A DNA stretch of 6,196 nucleotides from CAZVUW01 sp964629825 (GCA_964629825.1 CAZVUW010000135.1:1-6196), one strand, 5' to 3'. Numbered from the stretch's first letter, positions 1 through 5,955 are shown. Numbers and translations are program-made. Notes: generated by a model from the sequence alone, not told the origin.

Positions 1-992
1 TCCCCTGGAAGGACGCCTTCGTGGGCGAGCTGGAGGCCGCCGGCATCCCCGTGCACTGCGTGGGCGAGGCCGGTCCGCGCGTTCGTTGGATCCCGGCGCT
101 GCTGCGCCTGGCCACGCGCGGGGGCTTCGACCTCGTGCACACGCACAGCCCTGTCACGTCGCTGCCGCTACGCGTGACGCCGGAGCGCTTCCGGCCGGTG
201 CTGGTGCACACCGAGCACAACATGTGGGGCCGCTACCGCTGGCTCACGTACGCCGCCAACGCGGCCACCTACGGGGCGAACGCCTCGGTGCTGGCCGTCT
301 CCAACGGGGTGCTCAGCTCGATCGAGCGGCCGCGCTGGGCGCCCTGGGTGCGCATCCCGCCGGCGGTGGCTCTGTACCACGGTATCGACCCGACCACGGC
401 AGTGCGCGGGCCCGAGGCGCGCGCAGCCGCCCGGGAGACGCTCGGCCTGCCCCAGGACGCCCCGGTCCTCGGGACCGTGGCGAACTTCACGCCCAAGAAG
501 GACCAGCGCACGCTGTTCGCGCTGGTGAAGCAGCTGAGCGACGGCTACCCCGATCTGCGCCTGGTGCTGATCGGCAGCGGCCCGCTCGAGGCGGAGCTCC
601 GTGCCGCCGCGGCGGCGGAGGGCCTGGCCGACCGCGTCCTGTTCACGGGTCCGCGCAACGACGTCCCGAACCTGCTGCCGGCCTTCGACGTGTTCGTCCT
701 GAGCAGCCTGCACGAGGGCCTGTCGATCGCCCTGCTCGAGGCCATGGCATCGGGAGTGCCGCCCGTCGCGACCGCGGTCGGCGGCGTGCCCGAGGTCATC
801 AACGACGGCGTCGACGGCTTCCTGGTGCCCACGCGCGACCCGGTCGCCATGGCCAAGCCCGTCGAGGCCCTGCTGTCGGACGAGGTCCTGTACCGCTCCA
901 TGTCGGCCGAGGCCGAGCGCCGCTCGCACGACTTCGGCATCGCCCGCGCCGTGGCGGCGATGGAGGACTTCTACGACGAGGTCCTCGCATGA
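1..992 (+). CDS. GT4-family glycosyltransferase, 5' end outside window
   Basis: This is a retaining GT-B glycosyltransferase of the GT4 (Glycos_transf_1) type. It would transfer a sugar from a nucleotide-sugar donor to a growing lipid-linked glycan at the cytoplasmic membrane face. The frame is open to the window edge: codons from position 3 read PWKDAF before the GTG at 21, so that GTG is probably an internal valine and the true start lies upstream. The visible 329 residues include the end of the N-terminal acceptor domain (FDLVHTHSP, HTEHN), a linker (VSNGV, LYHGID), and the donor-binding C-terminal domain (GTVANFTPKKD, LIGSGPLE, LFTGPRNDVP). The GT4 E-x7-E signature is E238/E246 of the visible fragment, in HEGLSIALLEAMASG, followed by GGVPEVI. 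Compared with usual family lengths, only a few dozen residues are missing. The stop overlaps the next start (ATGA). Donor and acceptor cannot be assigned. The family call is firm. Confidence 0.93.
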   Translation, partial: PWKDAFVGELEAAGIPVHCVGEAGPRVRWIPALLRLATRGGFDLVHTHSPVTSLPLRVTPERFRPVLVHTEHNMWGRYRWLTYAANAATYGANASVLAVSNGVLSSIERPRWAPWVRIPPAVALYHGIDPTTAVRGPEARAAARETLGLPQDAPVLGTVANFTPKKDQRTLFALVKQLSDGYPDLRLVLIGSGPLEAELRAAAAAEGLADRVLFTGPRNDVPNLLPAFDVFVLSSLHEGLSIALLEAMASGVPPVATAVGGVPEVINDGVDGFLVPTRDPVAMAKPVEALLSDEVLYRSMSAEAERRSHDFGIARAVAAMEDFYDEVLA

Positions 993-2035
993 CCGCAACC
1001 GGGGCAGGTGGAGGTCGCGCCGCGGCCGACGAGCTGACGATCCGGGCCGCGACGCCGGCCGACGAGCCGGCGATCCTCGAGCTGCTTACGACCACCATGG
1101 CGGGCGGCCCCACCGGCGAGCGGACCGCGGAGTTCTTCCGCTGGAAGCACCGCAGCAACCCGTTCGGCGAGTCCCTGTCCCTGGTGGCCGAGGCCGACGG
1201 CGAGCTGGTCGGCTTCCGCACCTTCATGCGCTGGCGCTTCGTCCGCGAGGGTCAGCGGCTGTCGGCGGTCCGCGCGGTTGACACGGCCACCCACCCCGCG
1301 CACCAGGGCAAGGGCATCTTCACCCGCCTCACGCGCGCGGCGATCGCCGCAGCCCGGGCGGACACCGACCTGATCTTCAACACGCCCAACTCGAACAGCC
1401 TGCCCGGCTACCTCAAGATGGGCTGGCAGGAGGTGGGGACGGTGCCGATCGCCATCCGGGTCGTGCGACCCGTGGCGTTCGCGCGCGGGTTCCGCAGCGC
1501 CGGCCACGGCGAGCCCGCCGGACCGCCGCCGTCCACGGCCCTGCCGGCGGCGGCCGAGGTGCTGGCCGACCGCGCGGCGGTCCAGCGCCTGCTGGACGCC
1601 GCTCGGGTTCCGGCCGACCGAATCTCCACCGACCGCGACGCCGAGTACTTGTGGTGGCGCTACGCGCAGGCGCCGGGGCTGGACTACCGCGGCGTCTCCG
1701 TCTGGCGCGGTGGTGATCTGGTCGGGCTGGCCCTGGGCCGCGCCCGTCGACGGGGCGCGCTGGCGGAGCTGACCCTATCCGAGGTCATCGTGGCAGGAGA
1801 CGACCGCCGCACCGCCCGCGAGCTCCTGCGCACGGCCGCCCGAGCGGGCGTTGACCACGTCGCCACTCACCTGCGCGGCTGGCCGACCGCCGAGCGGGCC
1901 CGGCGCAGCGTGGGCTACATCGACATCCCGGGACGCGGCATGACCCTGGTCGCCAACCCGCTGCGGCCCACCGCCGGACAGCTGTTCGACCTGGACGCCT
2001 GGGCACTGAGCCTGGGAGACCTCGAGGTCTTCTGA
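989..2035 (+). CDS. GNAT-family acyltransferase with two GNAT-like halves
   Basis: This 348-residue protein is probably a GNAT (Gcn5-related) N-acyltransferase. Such enzymes move an acyl group from acyl-CoA to an amine, here perhaps an amino sugar or its precursor given the neighbours. The start is the ATG at 989, overlapping the glycosyltransferase stop as ATGA. The same frame stays open far upstream, but there it only shadows the glycosyltransferase. The N-terminal half begins ELTIRAATPADEPAILELL and carries the acetyl-CoA loop in THPAHQGKGIF (Q106-x-x-G109 region), then NTPNSNSLPGYLKMGW. The C-terminal half (about residues 195-345) repeats the fold without a clear CoA loop: YLWWRYAQAPG echoes FFRWKHRSNPF of the first half, and ARRSVGYIDIPGRG sits where LKMGW does. 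A proline/alanine-rich linker joins the halves at about 170-185. Proteins with the RWKH..NPFG motif are common in polysaccharide loci. The substrate is unknown. Confidence 0.85.
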   Translation: MTATGAGGGRAAADELTIRAATPADEPAILELLTTTMAGGPTGERTAEFFRWKHRSNPFGESLSLVAEADGELVGFRTFMRWRFVREGQRLSAVRAVDTATHPAHQGKGIFTRLTRAAIAAARADTDLIFNTPNSNSLPGYLKMGWQEVGTVPIAIRVVRPVAFARGFRSAGHGEPAGPPPSTALPAAAEVLADRAAVQRLLDAARVPADRISTDRDAEYLWWRYAQAPGLDYRGVSVWRGGDLVGLALGRARRRGALAELTLSEVIVAGDDRRTARELLRTAARAGVDHVATHLRGWPTAERARRSVGYIDIPGRGMTLVANPLRPTAGQLFDLDAWALSLGDLEVF

Positions 2036-3387
2036 TGGCCGGGCTGTCCTGGGCATCGCGCCCCCGGGGAGCCGCCTGGCTGCCGTTCCTGGCGCTGGGC
2101 CTGGTCGGCGTCTACGCGGCGGGTCTCGTCTACCTGATGACGGTGACGGACTACAAGGTCTGGGGCGCCGCCGTCTTCGGCCCGCTGCTGCTGATCGGCA
2201 GCATCCCGCTGCTGAAGCGGGCCGCGCGCGACGAGGATCCGCGCTTCTTCTGGCTGCTCTTCATCGCCCTGGCGGTGAAGCTGATCTCGTCGCTGATCCG
2301 CTACTTCGTCAACAGCGAGCTGTACGGCGGCGTCGCCGACGCGGGCGTGTACGCCAAGGAAGGCGAGCGCCTCGCCGAGGAGTACCGCCGGGGCAACTTC
2401 GGCGCGGAGCTGGGCCGCGACATCCCCGGCACCGGCGGGCTGCGGCTGGTCACAGGCCTGCTGTTCGCCGTCATCGGTCGGACCGACCTCGGCGCCTACA
2501 TGATCTTCTCGTGGTGGGCGTTCTGGGGGATGGTCGGCTTCTACAAGGCCTTCCGCACCGCGCTGCCCGTCGGCGATCACCGCCGCTACGCGTGGCTGCT
2601 GTTCTTCCTGCCGTCCCTGCTGTACTGGCCGTCGAGCATCGGCAAGGACGCCTGGATGCTGATGGGGCTCGGTGCGGCAGCGCTGGGCGCGGCGCGGCTG
2701 CTGGCGCGCCGTCCGCGGCCGTATCCGCTGCTCGTCGCGGGTCTCGCCGCCACCACGCTCATCCGCCCGCACATCACCGTCCTGGTGTGCGTCGGCCTGA
2801 TCGCCGCCTACGTGCTGCGGCCCGCGGCCAAGCAAAGGCCGCTGTTCGGACCACTCGGCAAGCCCGCCGGGGTGCTGGCGCTCACGGTGATCAGCGTCAT
2901 CGTGGTCGCCCAGGCCGGGGAGTTCTTCGGCGTCGAGGACGAGGGCGTGGCGGGGGTCACGCAGGTGCTCGACGAGGCCTCCGAGCAGACCGGCCAGGGC
3001 GGCTCCAGCTTCGAGGCCGTGAACGCGCGCACGCTGGCCGACGTCCCCGAGGCCGTGCTGGCGGTGCTGTTCCGCCCGTTCCCATGGGAGGCCAACAACG
3101 GCCAGGCGCTGGTCGCCTCCATGGAGGGCATGGCGATGCTCGCGCTGTTCGGGCTGTCCATCCCGCGCTTCGCAGCGCTGCCGCGACTGGTGCGCCGCCA
3201 CCCCTACCTGGTCCTGGTGGTCGTCTACACGCTGCTGTTCTGCTTCGCCTTCTCCAGCTTCGGCAACTTCGGGATCCTGACCCGCCAGCGCATCCAGCTG
3301 TTCCCGTTCGCCCTGGTGCTGCTGGCGCTGCCCAAGGCGGGGGAGGTCGCCGCCCGCAAGCCGGTGCCGGCGAGGGCCACGGCGTGA
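2035..3387 (+). CDS. Polytopic membrane protein, Wzy/EpsG-like polysaccharide polymerase candidate
   Basis: This is a 450-residue integral membrane protein with roughly ten hydrophobic segments. Examples lie at about residues 14-37, 42-60, 72-92, 137-175, 185-198, 205-222, 228-258 and 273-293, with two or three more near the C terminus. A hydrophilic, presumably exposed loop of about 60 residues lies near 295-355. Family-like motifs are LPSLLYWPSSIGKDAW (S200-S201-I202-G203-K204-D205), RPH in the following helix, and FGNFGILTRQRIQLFPF near the end. These recur in membrane proteins of exopolysaccharide and O-antigen loci annotated as EpsG-like or Wzy-like, which polymerise or process lipid-linked repeat units on the outer face. 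No catalytic residue can be proven. The start is the ATG at 2035, overlapping the preceding stop by one base (TGATG), with GAGGT 6 nt upstream. Alternatives are a polyprenyl-phosphate-dependent glycosyltransferase or another membrane component. The membrane call is certain; the polymerase role is inferred. Confidence 0.72.
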   Translation: MAGLSWASRPRGAAWLPFLALGLVGVYAAGLVYLMTVTDYKVWGAAVFGPLLLIGSIPLLKRAARDEDPRFFWLLFIALAVKLISSLIRYFVNSELYGGVADAGVYAKEGERLAEEYRRGNFGAELGRDIPGTGGLRLVTGLLFAVIGRTDLGAYMIFSWWAFWGMVGFYKAFRTALPVGDHRRYAWLLFFLPSLLYWPSSIGKDAWMLMGLGAAALGAARLLARRPRPYPLLVAGLAATTLIRPHITVLVCVGLIAAYVLRPAAKQRPLFGPLGKPAGVLALTVISVIVVAQAGEFFGVEDEGVAGVTQVLDEASEQTGQGGSSFEAVNARTLADVPEAVLAVLFRPFPWEANNGQALVASMEGMAMLALFGLSIPRFAALPRLVRRHPYLVLVVVYTLLFCFAFSSFGNFGILTRQRIQLFPFALVLLALPKAGEVAARKPVPARATA

Positions 3388-4256
3388 CGGTGCGGATCGA
3401 AGCAGGGGTCTGGGACGCGCTGGGGCACCGCTTCCGGCTATGGAGCAGCGATCCGGCGATCGCCGCGCACCTGGCGGCGCTGTACGCCGAGCTCGAGCCG
3501 GCCGCGGCCCCGCACGAGGCGGAGTACGGCATCGAGGTCGTGACCTCCGCCGATCCGCGGAAGGCCGGCTTCGTGGTCCACGCCGACCAGCGTGTGTCCG
3601 CGCCCAAGCAGTCCCTCGGTCGCGCCTTGGCGGTCCTGGGCTCGCGGATCAACGCCGCCGTCGTGGCCACCCCTCGGCGCCTGCCGCTGCTGCACGCCGC
3701 GGCGGCCGCCCGGGATGGCGCAGCGGCCCTGCTTCCGGCCTCCATGGAGTCGGGCAAGAGCACGCTGGTAGCCGGGCTGGTGGCGTCCGGCTGGTCCTAC
3801 CTGACGGATGAGGCGGCGCTGGTGCACGGGTCCGAGCTCGGCCTGCGCGGGCTGCTGAAGCCGATCTCGCTGGACGCGGGCTCATGGCAGCTGTTCCCCG
3901 ACGCCCGGCCAGAGGTCACCGCAGCCGCCCTGACCGGGGTGGACCAGCACCAGTGGCAGGTGCCGCCCGGCGCGCTCGGCTTGACGCCGCCGTCCCGGAG
4001 CGCGCACGTGGGCGTGGTCGTGTTCCCGCGCTACCGGGAGGGTGCTCCGACCGAGCTTCAGCCGCTGCGGAGGGTCGAGGTGCTGGAGAGCCTCCTGCAC
4101 TGCACCTTCGGCGGACCTCGCTCGAGGGAGGCGTTCATCGAGCTGGCCGCGGTGGCTGAGGCCGTGCCCGGCTACCGTTTGACGAGCGGCTCGCTGGCGG
4201 AATGCCTGGAGGCGGTCCGCTCGGCCCTGGAGGACAGCCTTGCTATCGGTGCCTGA
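3384..4256 (+). CDS. HPr kinase-like (HprK-related) P-loop protein
   Basis: This 290-residue cytosolic protein resembles the C-terminal kinase domain of HPr kinase/phosphorylase. Relatives phosphorylate Ser/Thr in proteins or peptides; lasso-peptide precursor kinases are one studied branch, and HprK-related proteins also occur in exosortase-linked polysaccharide loci. Visible landmarks in order are an N-terminal ligand-like region (FRLWSSDPAIAAHLAALY), a conserved His in LLHAAAAA (H104), a Walker A-like loop in LPASMESGKSTL (G124-K125-S126-T127), and YLTDEAAL (D142-E143), which matches the catalytic/Mg-binding region of the family. The canonical first Gly of the P-loop is Ala119. The start is GTG 3384, overlapping the membrane-protein stop as GTGA, with GAGGG 7 nt upstream. 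Upstream sequence in the same frame is a shadow. A PqqD-like gene follows with a 17-nt overlap, a recurrent pairing. The substrate is unknown; a small peptide encoded nearby is one possibility. Confidence 0.82.
   Translation: MTVRIEAGVWDALGHRFRLWSSDPAIAAHLAALYAELEPAAAPHEAEYGIEVVTSADPRKAGFVVHADQRVSAPKQSLGRALAVLGSRINAAVVATPRRLPLLHAAAAARDGAAALLPASMESGKSTLVAGLVASGWSYLTDEAALVHGSELGLRGLLKPISLDAGSWQLFPDARPEVTAAALTGVDQHQWQVPPGALGLTPPSRSAHVGVVVFPRYREGAPTELQPLRRVEVLESLLHCTFGGPRSREAFIELAAVAEAVPGYRLTSGSLAECLEAVRSALEDSLAIGA
4229..4233 (+). promoter_or_regulatory. Ribosome binding site that selects the TTG start of the PqqD-like gene
   Basis: GGAGG lies 6 nt before TTG 4240 and 15 nt before the alternative GTG 4249. 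The spacing favours the TTG start and a 17-nt overlap with the upstream gene, which suggests translational coupling. Confidence 0.6.
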
Positions 4257-4539
4257 CGAGGAGCTCTACCTGCGCCCGTCCGACGGCGTGGCGTCGGTCA
4301 CGCTGGACGGCGAGGCCGTCGTCTACTCCGAGCGCACCACCGGTGTGCATCTCCTCGACCCCATCGCGACGCTCGTGTGGGAGCGCATGGACGCCTCGCG
4401 CCCGCTGTCGGCGGTCATCGCCGAGCTGGCGGAGGAGTTCCAGCTCGCCCCTGACGCGATCGCTGACGACGTCCGGAACCTGGTGCTGAGGCTGAACCAG
4501 CAGCAGCTGCTGACGGTCGTGGAGGGGGGTGAAGGGTGA
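4240..4539 (+). CDS. PqqD-like peptide chaperone / RiPP recognition element protein
   Basis: This 99-residue protein matches the PqqD fold pattern: a short beta region, then TTGVHLLDPIATLVWERMD (residues 33-51), then a winged-helix-like part LSAVIAELAEEFQLAPDAIADDVRNLVLRLNQQQLL (56-91). Related proteins bind the leader region of a precursor peptide and present it to a modifying enzyme; PqqD itself serves PqqA and PqqE in cofactor biosynthesis. No PqqE-like radical SAM gene or other PQQ gene is visible, so PQQ synthesis is unlikely and the symbol pqqD should not be used. The position directly after the HprK-like gene matches HprK/PqqD pairs seen in lasso-peptide clusters and in exosortase-linked polysaccharide loci. 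The start is probably TTG 4240 (see the ribosome binding site), or else GTG 4249, which would remove three residues. The stop overlaps the next gene's GTG as GTGA. Confidence 0.85.
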   Translation: MLSVPDEELYLRPSDGVASVTLDGEAVVYSERTTGVHLLDPIATLVWERMDASRPLSAVIAELAEEFQLAPDAIADDVRNLVLRLNQQQLLTVVEGGEG

Positions 4540-5384
4540 GCGAGGACTTCCACACCATCGTGAAGTACGACCCGGTGCCGCCCAACACCTGACAGGCCAA
4601 GCTCGACCGCTCAGTTTGGGCGGAGCAGCTTGCGGTTCGCATCGGCGACTACCACATCGGCGTCCGGGTCTCGACGACCCGGCTGGCCGGCATCGCGCGC
4701 GACCTGGTCGGCGCCCTCGTGGTCGACGATCCCGAGGCGCCGCCGAACCTGTCCCTGGAGGAGCCCGGCACCGCCGCGCGCGCAGACTCGGGCGAGCAGG
4801 TCCTTGGACGCGGCTCCAGCGGCCTGTGGCTGGCCTACCACCGCCATGTGCCGGTGCTGCGCGCTCGCACTCAGGAGGAGCTGCTCGACGGCTTCGTGCG
4901 TCTGCTGGCCGACTTCGAGCTGCCCCAGGCGCCGCAGGACCTGAAGCTGGTGGGATCCGTCATCGAGGGACCGCAGGGCACGCTGATGGTGATCGGCGAG
5001 GTCGCCCAGCACCTGCCGCAGCTGCAGTCGCGCATCCGCAGGATGGGGTTGCGCCTGCTTCCGGGCGTGATGATCACGGTGGACAGCTCCACCGGCGAGC
5101 TGCGGATCCCCAGCGGCCCGCGTGCGCTGGAGGAGCCCCTCGGTCTGACCCCGGCTCGCACCGTCAGGGCCCGGGGCATCCTCACGCTTGTCCCCGGCGC
5201 CGACGTCTCGACCCGCGCGCGGCGCGTGGCGGCGGTTGTCCCGTCCGCCCGAGCCACCACCGCCGCTGATGGGGCGGGGCTGCTGGAGCAGGCGGTCGCG
5301 CTGTGCGAGGCCGTCGAGGTCCGCAACTGCCCGGCGGGTGATTCGCAGTCGGTGCTGAGCGCCCTTGAGAGCTACCTCACCTGA
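4536..5384 (+). CDS. Unknown protein of the HprK/PqqD module, frame interrupted by in-frame TGA
   Basis: No function is recognised. The frame opens at GTG 4536, overlapping the PqqD-like stop as GTGA with GGAGG 10 nt upstream. It reads MSEDFHTIVKYDPVPPNT, meets TGA at 4590-4592, then continues as QAKLDRSVWAEQLAVRIG to the stop at 5382-5384. Codons on both sides have strongly G/C third positions, and sense continues without a frameshift. The first ATG/GTG/TTG after the TGA is GTG 4719, which would discard about 42 coding residues that look like the start of the domain (IGDYHIGVRVSTTRL). Full length would be 282 codons. The later part (LVGSVIEGPQGTLMVIGEVAQHLPQLQSRIRRMGLRLLPG) resembles in layout the kinase core of the HprK-like neighbour but lacks a GKS/T loop, so a degenerate P-loop-less relative is possible. 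Options are a sequencing error (TGG to TGA), a real nonsense mutation, recoding as selenocysteine, or a short N-terminal peptide plus a GTG 4719 protein. The single cysteine pair near the C terminus suggests nothing specific. Confidence 0.6.
4590..4592 (+). other. In-frame TGA within the unknown gene (codon 19)
   Basis: The TGA lies between ACC and CAG in one continuous high-GC3 frame. Seven other genes or ORFs here use TGA as their apparent terminator, so wholesale reassignment of TGA in this genome is ruled out. A single G-to-A change from TGG would explain it. Confidence 0.9.
4598..4632 (+). other. Hairpin just downstream of the in-frame TGA, SECIS-like geometry
   Basis: CAAGCT (4598-4603) pairs with AGCTTG (4627-4632). 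After a 3x3 internal loop, CCGCTC (4607-4612) pairs with GGGCGG (4618-4623), including one T-G wobble, closing a 5-nt loop AGTTT (4613-4617). The stem starts 5 nt after the TGA and the apical loop 20 nt after it, with G as the second loop base. As I recall the bacterial SECIS consensus, this spacing and loop G are allowed. Hairpins of this size also arise by chance in GC-rich coding DNA, so function is unproven. Confidence 0.35.
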
Positions 5385-5391
5385 ACAAGAA

Positions 5392-5423
5392 GGAGGGGGT
5401 GGCGGTTGCCCGCCACCCCCTCC
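5392..5423. terminator. Perfect 14-bp hairpin between convergent units, probable terminator
   Basis: Bases 5392-5405 pair perfectly with 5410-5423 around a TTGC loop (5406-5409). The stem is very GC-rich. On the plus strand it begins 7 nt after the stop of the unknown gene but is followed by AGAGGTCTTG, which is not a T-tract. On the minus strand it lies 22 nt after the 47-residue ORF and is followed by TTCTTGTT, a modest T-rich run. It is therefore a better intrinsic terminator for the minus-strand unit, and probably ends or protects both transcripts. Confidence 0.75.
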
Positions 5424-5445
5424 AGAGGTCTTGCCGCCTCAGCTG

Positions 5446-5589
5446 TCAGCCGTTGAAGACGACCTCTTCGGCCTCACCGCAGGTGCTGAGTCGGATGATC
5501 AACTTGTCCTGGGCGGTGGGTGCCGGCTTACCCTGGCGCTCAGCCGCCTGCCGGGCAAGGAACAGGGCGAACTCGTGTGGAGTCGTCAT
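5446..5589 (-). CDS. 47-residue small protein, possible precursor peptide
   Basis: The ORF runs from ATG (complement of 5587-5589) to TGA (complement of 5446-5448). It begins MTTPHEFALFLARQAAERQG and ends IIRLSTCGEAEEVVFNG. Support comes from a strong Shine-Dalgarno (AGGAGGA, 7 nt before ATG), a 12-nt gap from the upstream Tat gene, a strong hairpin 22 nt after the stop, and 38 of 47 codons ending in G or C. There is no signal peptide or membrane segment. The N-terminal part is a charged, probably helical region; the C-terminal stretch holds the only Cys and Ser/Thr next to it (STCG). That resembles a leader-plus-core precursor, and the convergent operon encodes PqqD-like and HprK-like proteins, but no recognised RiPP leader motif is visible. 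It could equally be a small cytosolic protein of unknown role. Confidence 0.65.
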   Translation of the reverse strand: MTTPHEFALFLARQAAERQGKPAPTAQDKLIIRLSTCGEAEEVVFNG

Positions 5590-5596
5590 GAGTCAG

Positions 5597-5603
5597 TCCT
5601 CCT
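5597..5603 (-). promoter_or_regulatory. Ribosome binding site of the 47-residue ORF
   Basis: Read on the minus strand this is AGGAGGA, overlapping the TAG stop of the upstream Tat gene and 7 nt before the ATG. It is the main evidence that the small ORF is translated, and it implies coupling to the upstream gene. Confidence 0.7.
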
Positions 5604-5946
5604 AGCAGGGCTGGGTCGAGATCGGGTTGTTGAACAGGCAACGACCTGCACCGAAGCAGATCGCGGCCGCCGTGAACGCGTCACGGTTGTTGACCTCGAT
5701 CTCGAAGGTGATGCAGTCGCAGCAGTCCTCACCCTCGGCATAGGTGGTGGTCTCACAGACCGGTGGCGGACCGGTCTCGACCCTGGTGAGCACCGTCACG
5801 GTGCACTCAGGGCTCGCTTGCTGAGCGAACGCGGGACGAGCGAACGTCTGAACTGCCGGTGCCGCCCACACCAGCGACCCGCCAACGACCGCGCTGCGCT
5901 TCAGCATGTCGCGGCGTGTGAACCCGCCTGGCTTCTCTTCTGGCAT
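5602..5946 (-). CDS. Tat-exported small Cys-rich protein
   Basis: This 114-residue protein has a textbook twin-arginine signal. FTRRDMLKR (R11-R12) is followed by a weakly hydrophobic stretch (AVVGGSLVWAAPAV) and an A-x-A cleavage site, AFA at 39-41, giving a mature chain of about 73 residues. The mature part has eight cysteines at 48, 64, 75, 76, 78, 97, 103 and 114, including a DCCDC cluster and a C-terminal Cys. That even number suits disulphides or, less likely, metal binding; Tat export would allow folding or metal loading before secretion. There is no LPxTG or lipobox. The start ATG has GGAGG 9 nt upstream and the gene is first in a minus-strand pair. No family is recognised beyond the Tat signal. 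Its place inside a polysaccharide and HprK/PqqD locus suggests a cell-surface or secreted role, possibly as a substrate of that module. Confidence 0.88.
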   Translation of the reverse strand: MPEEKPGGFTRRDMLKRSAVVGGSLVWAAPAVQTFARPAFAQQASPECTVTVLTRVETGPPPVCETTTYAEGEDCCDCITFEIEVNNRDAFTAAAICFGAGRCLFNNPISTQPC

Positions 5947-5955
5947 CAGTTAGTA

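Noticed and set aside
86..988. Long upstream extension of the GNAT frame
   Set aside because: The translation is Ala/Gly/Arg/His low-complexity overlapping the GT4 gene; the real start is ATG 989 at the ATGA junction.
168..998. 276-residue open frame on the minus strand opposite the glycosyltransferase
   Set aside because: High-GC shadow of a well-recognised GT4 gene; no motifs and no ribosome binding context.
1915..3201. 428-residue open frame on the minus strand
   Set aside because: Antisense shadow of the membrane-protein gene and GNAT end: composition is His/Gln/Arg/Glu-rich low complexity with no domain pattern, and the plus strand has clear coupled genes.
2511..3383. Upstream extension of the HprK-like frame
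   Set aside because: Overlaps the membrane-protein gene out of frame with low-complexity translation; GTG 3384 has a good ribosome binding site and GTGA overlap.
4240..4539. Calling the PqqD-like gene pqqD and inferring PQQ biosynthesis
   Set aside because: No PqqA, PqqC or PqqE-like gene is present, and an HprK-like partner indicates a different peptide-handling context.
4536..4592. The 18-residue ORF before the TGA as an independent precursor peptide
   Set aside because: Codon bias and frame continue directly after the TGA, so an interrupted larger gene is the simpler reading; kept only as a minor alternative.
4202..5269. Alternative plus-strand frames over the PqqD-like and unknown genes (4202-4489, 4529-5269, 4630-4944)
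   Set aside because: Arg/Ala/Gly-rich shadows without family motifs; the PqqD pattern and continuous codon bias identify the true frames.
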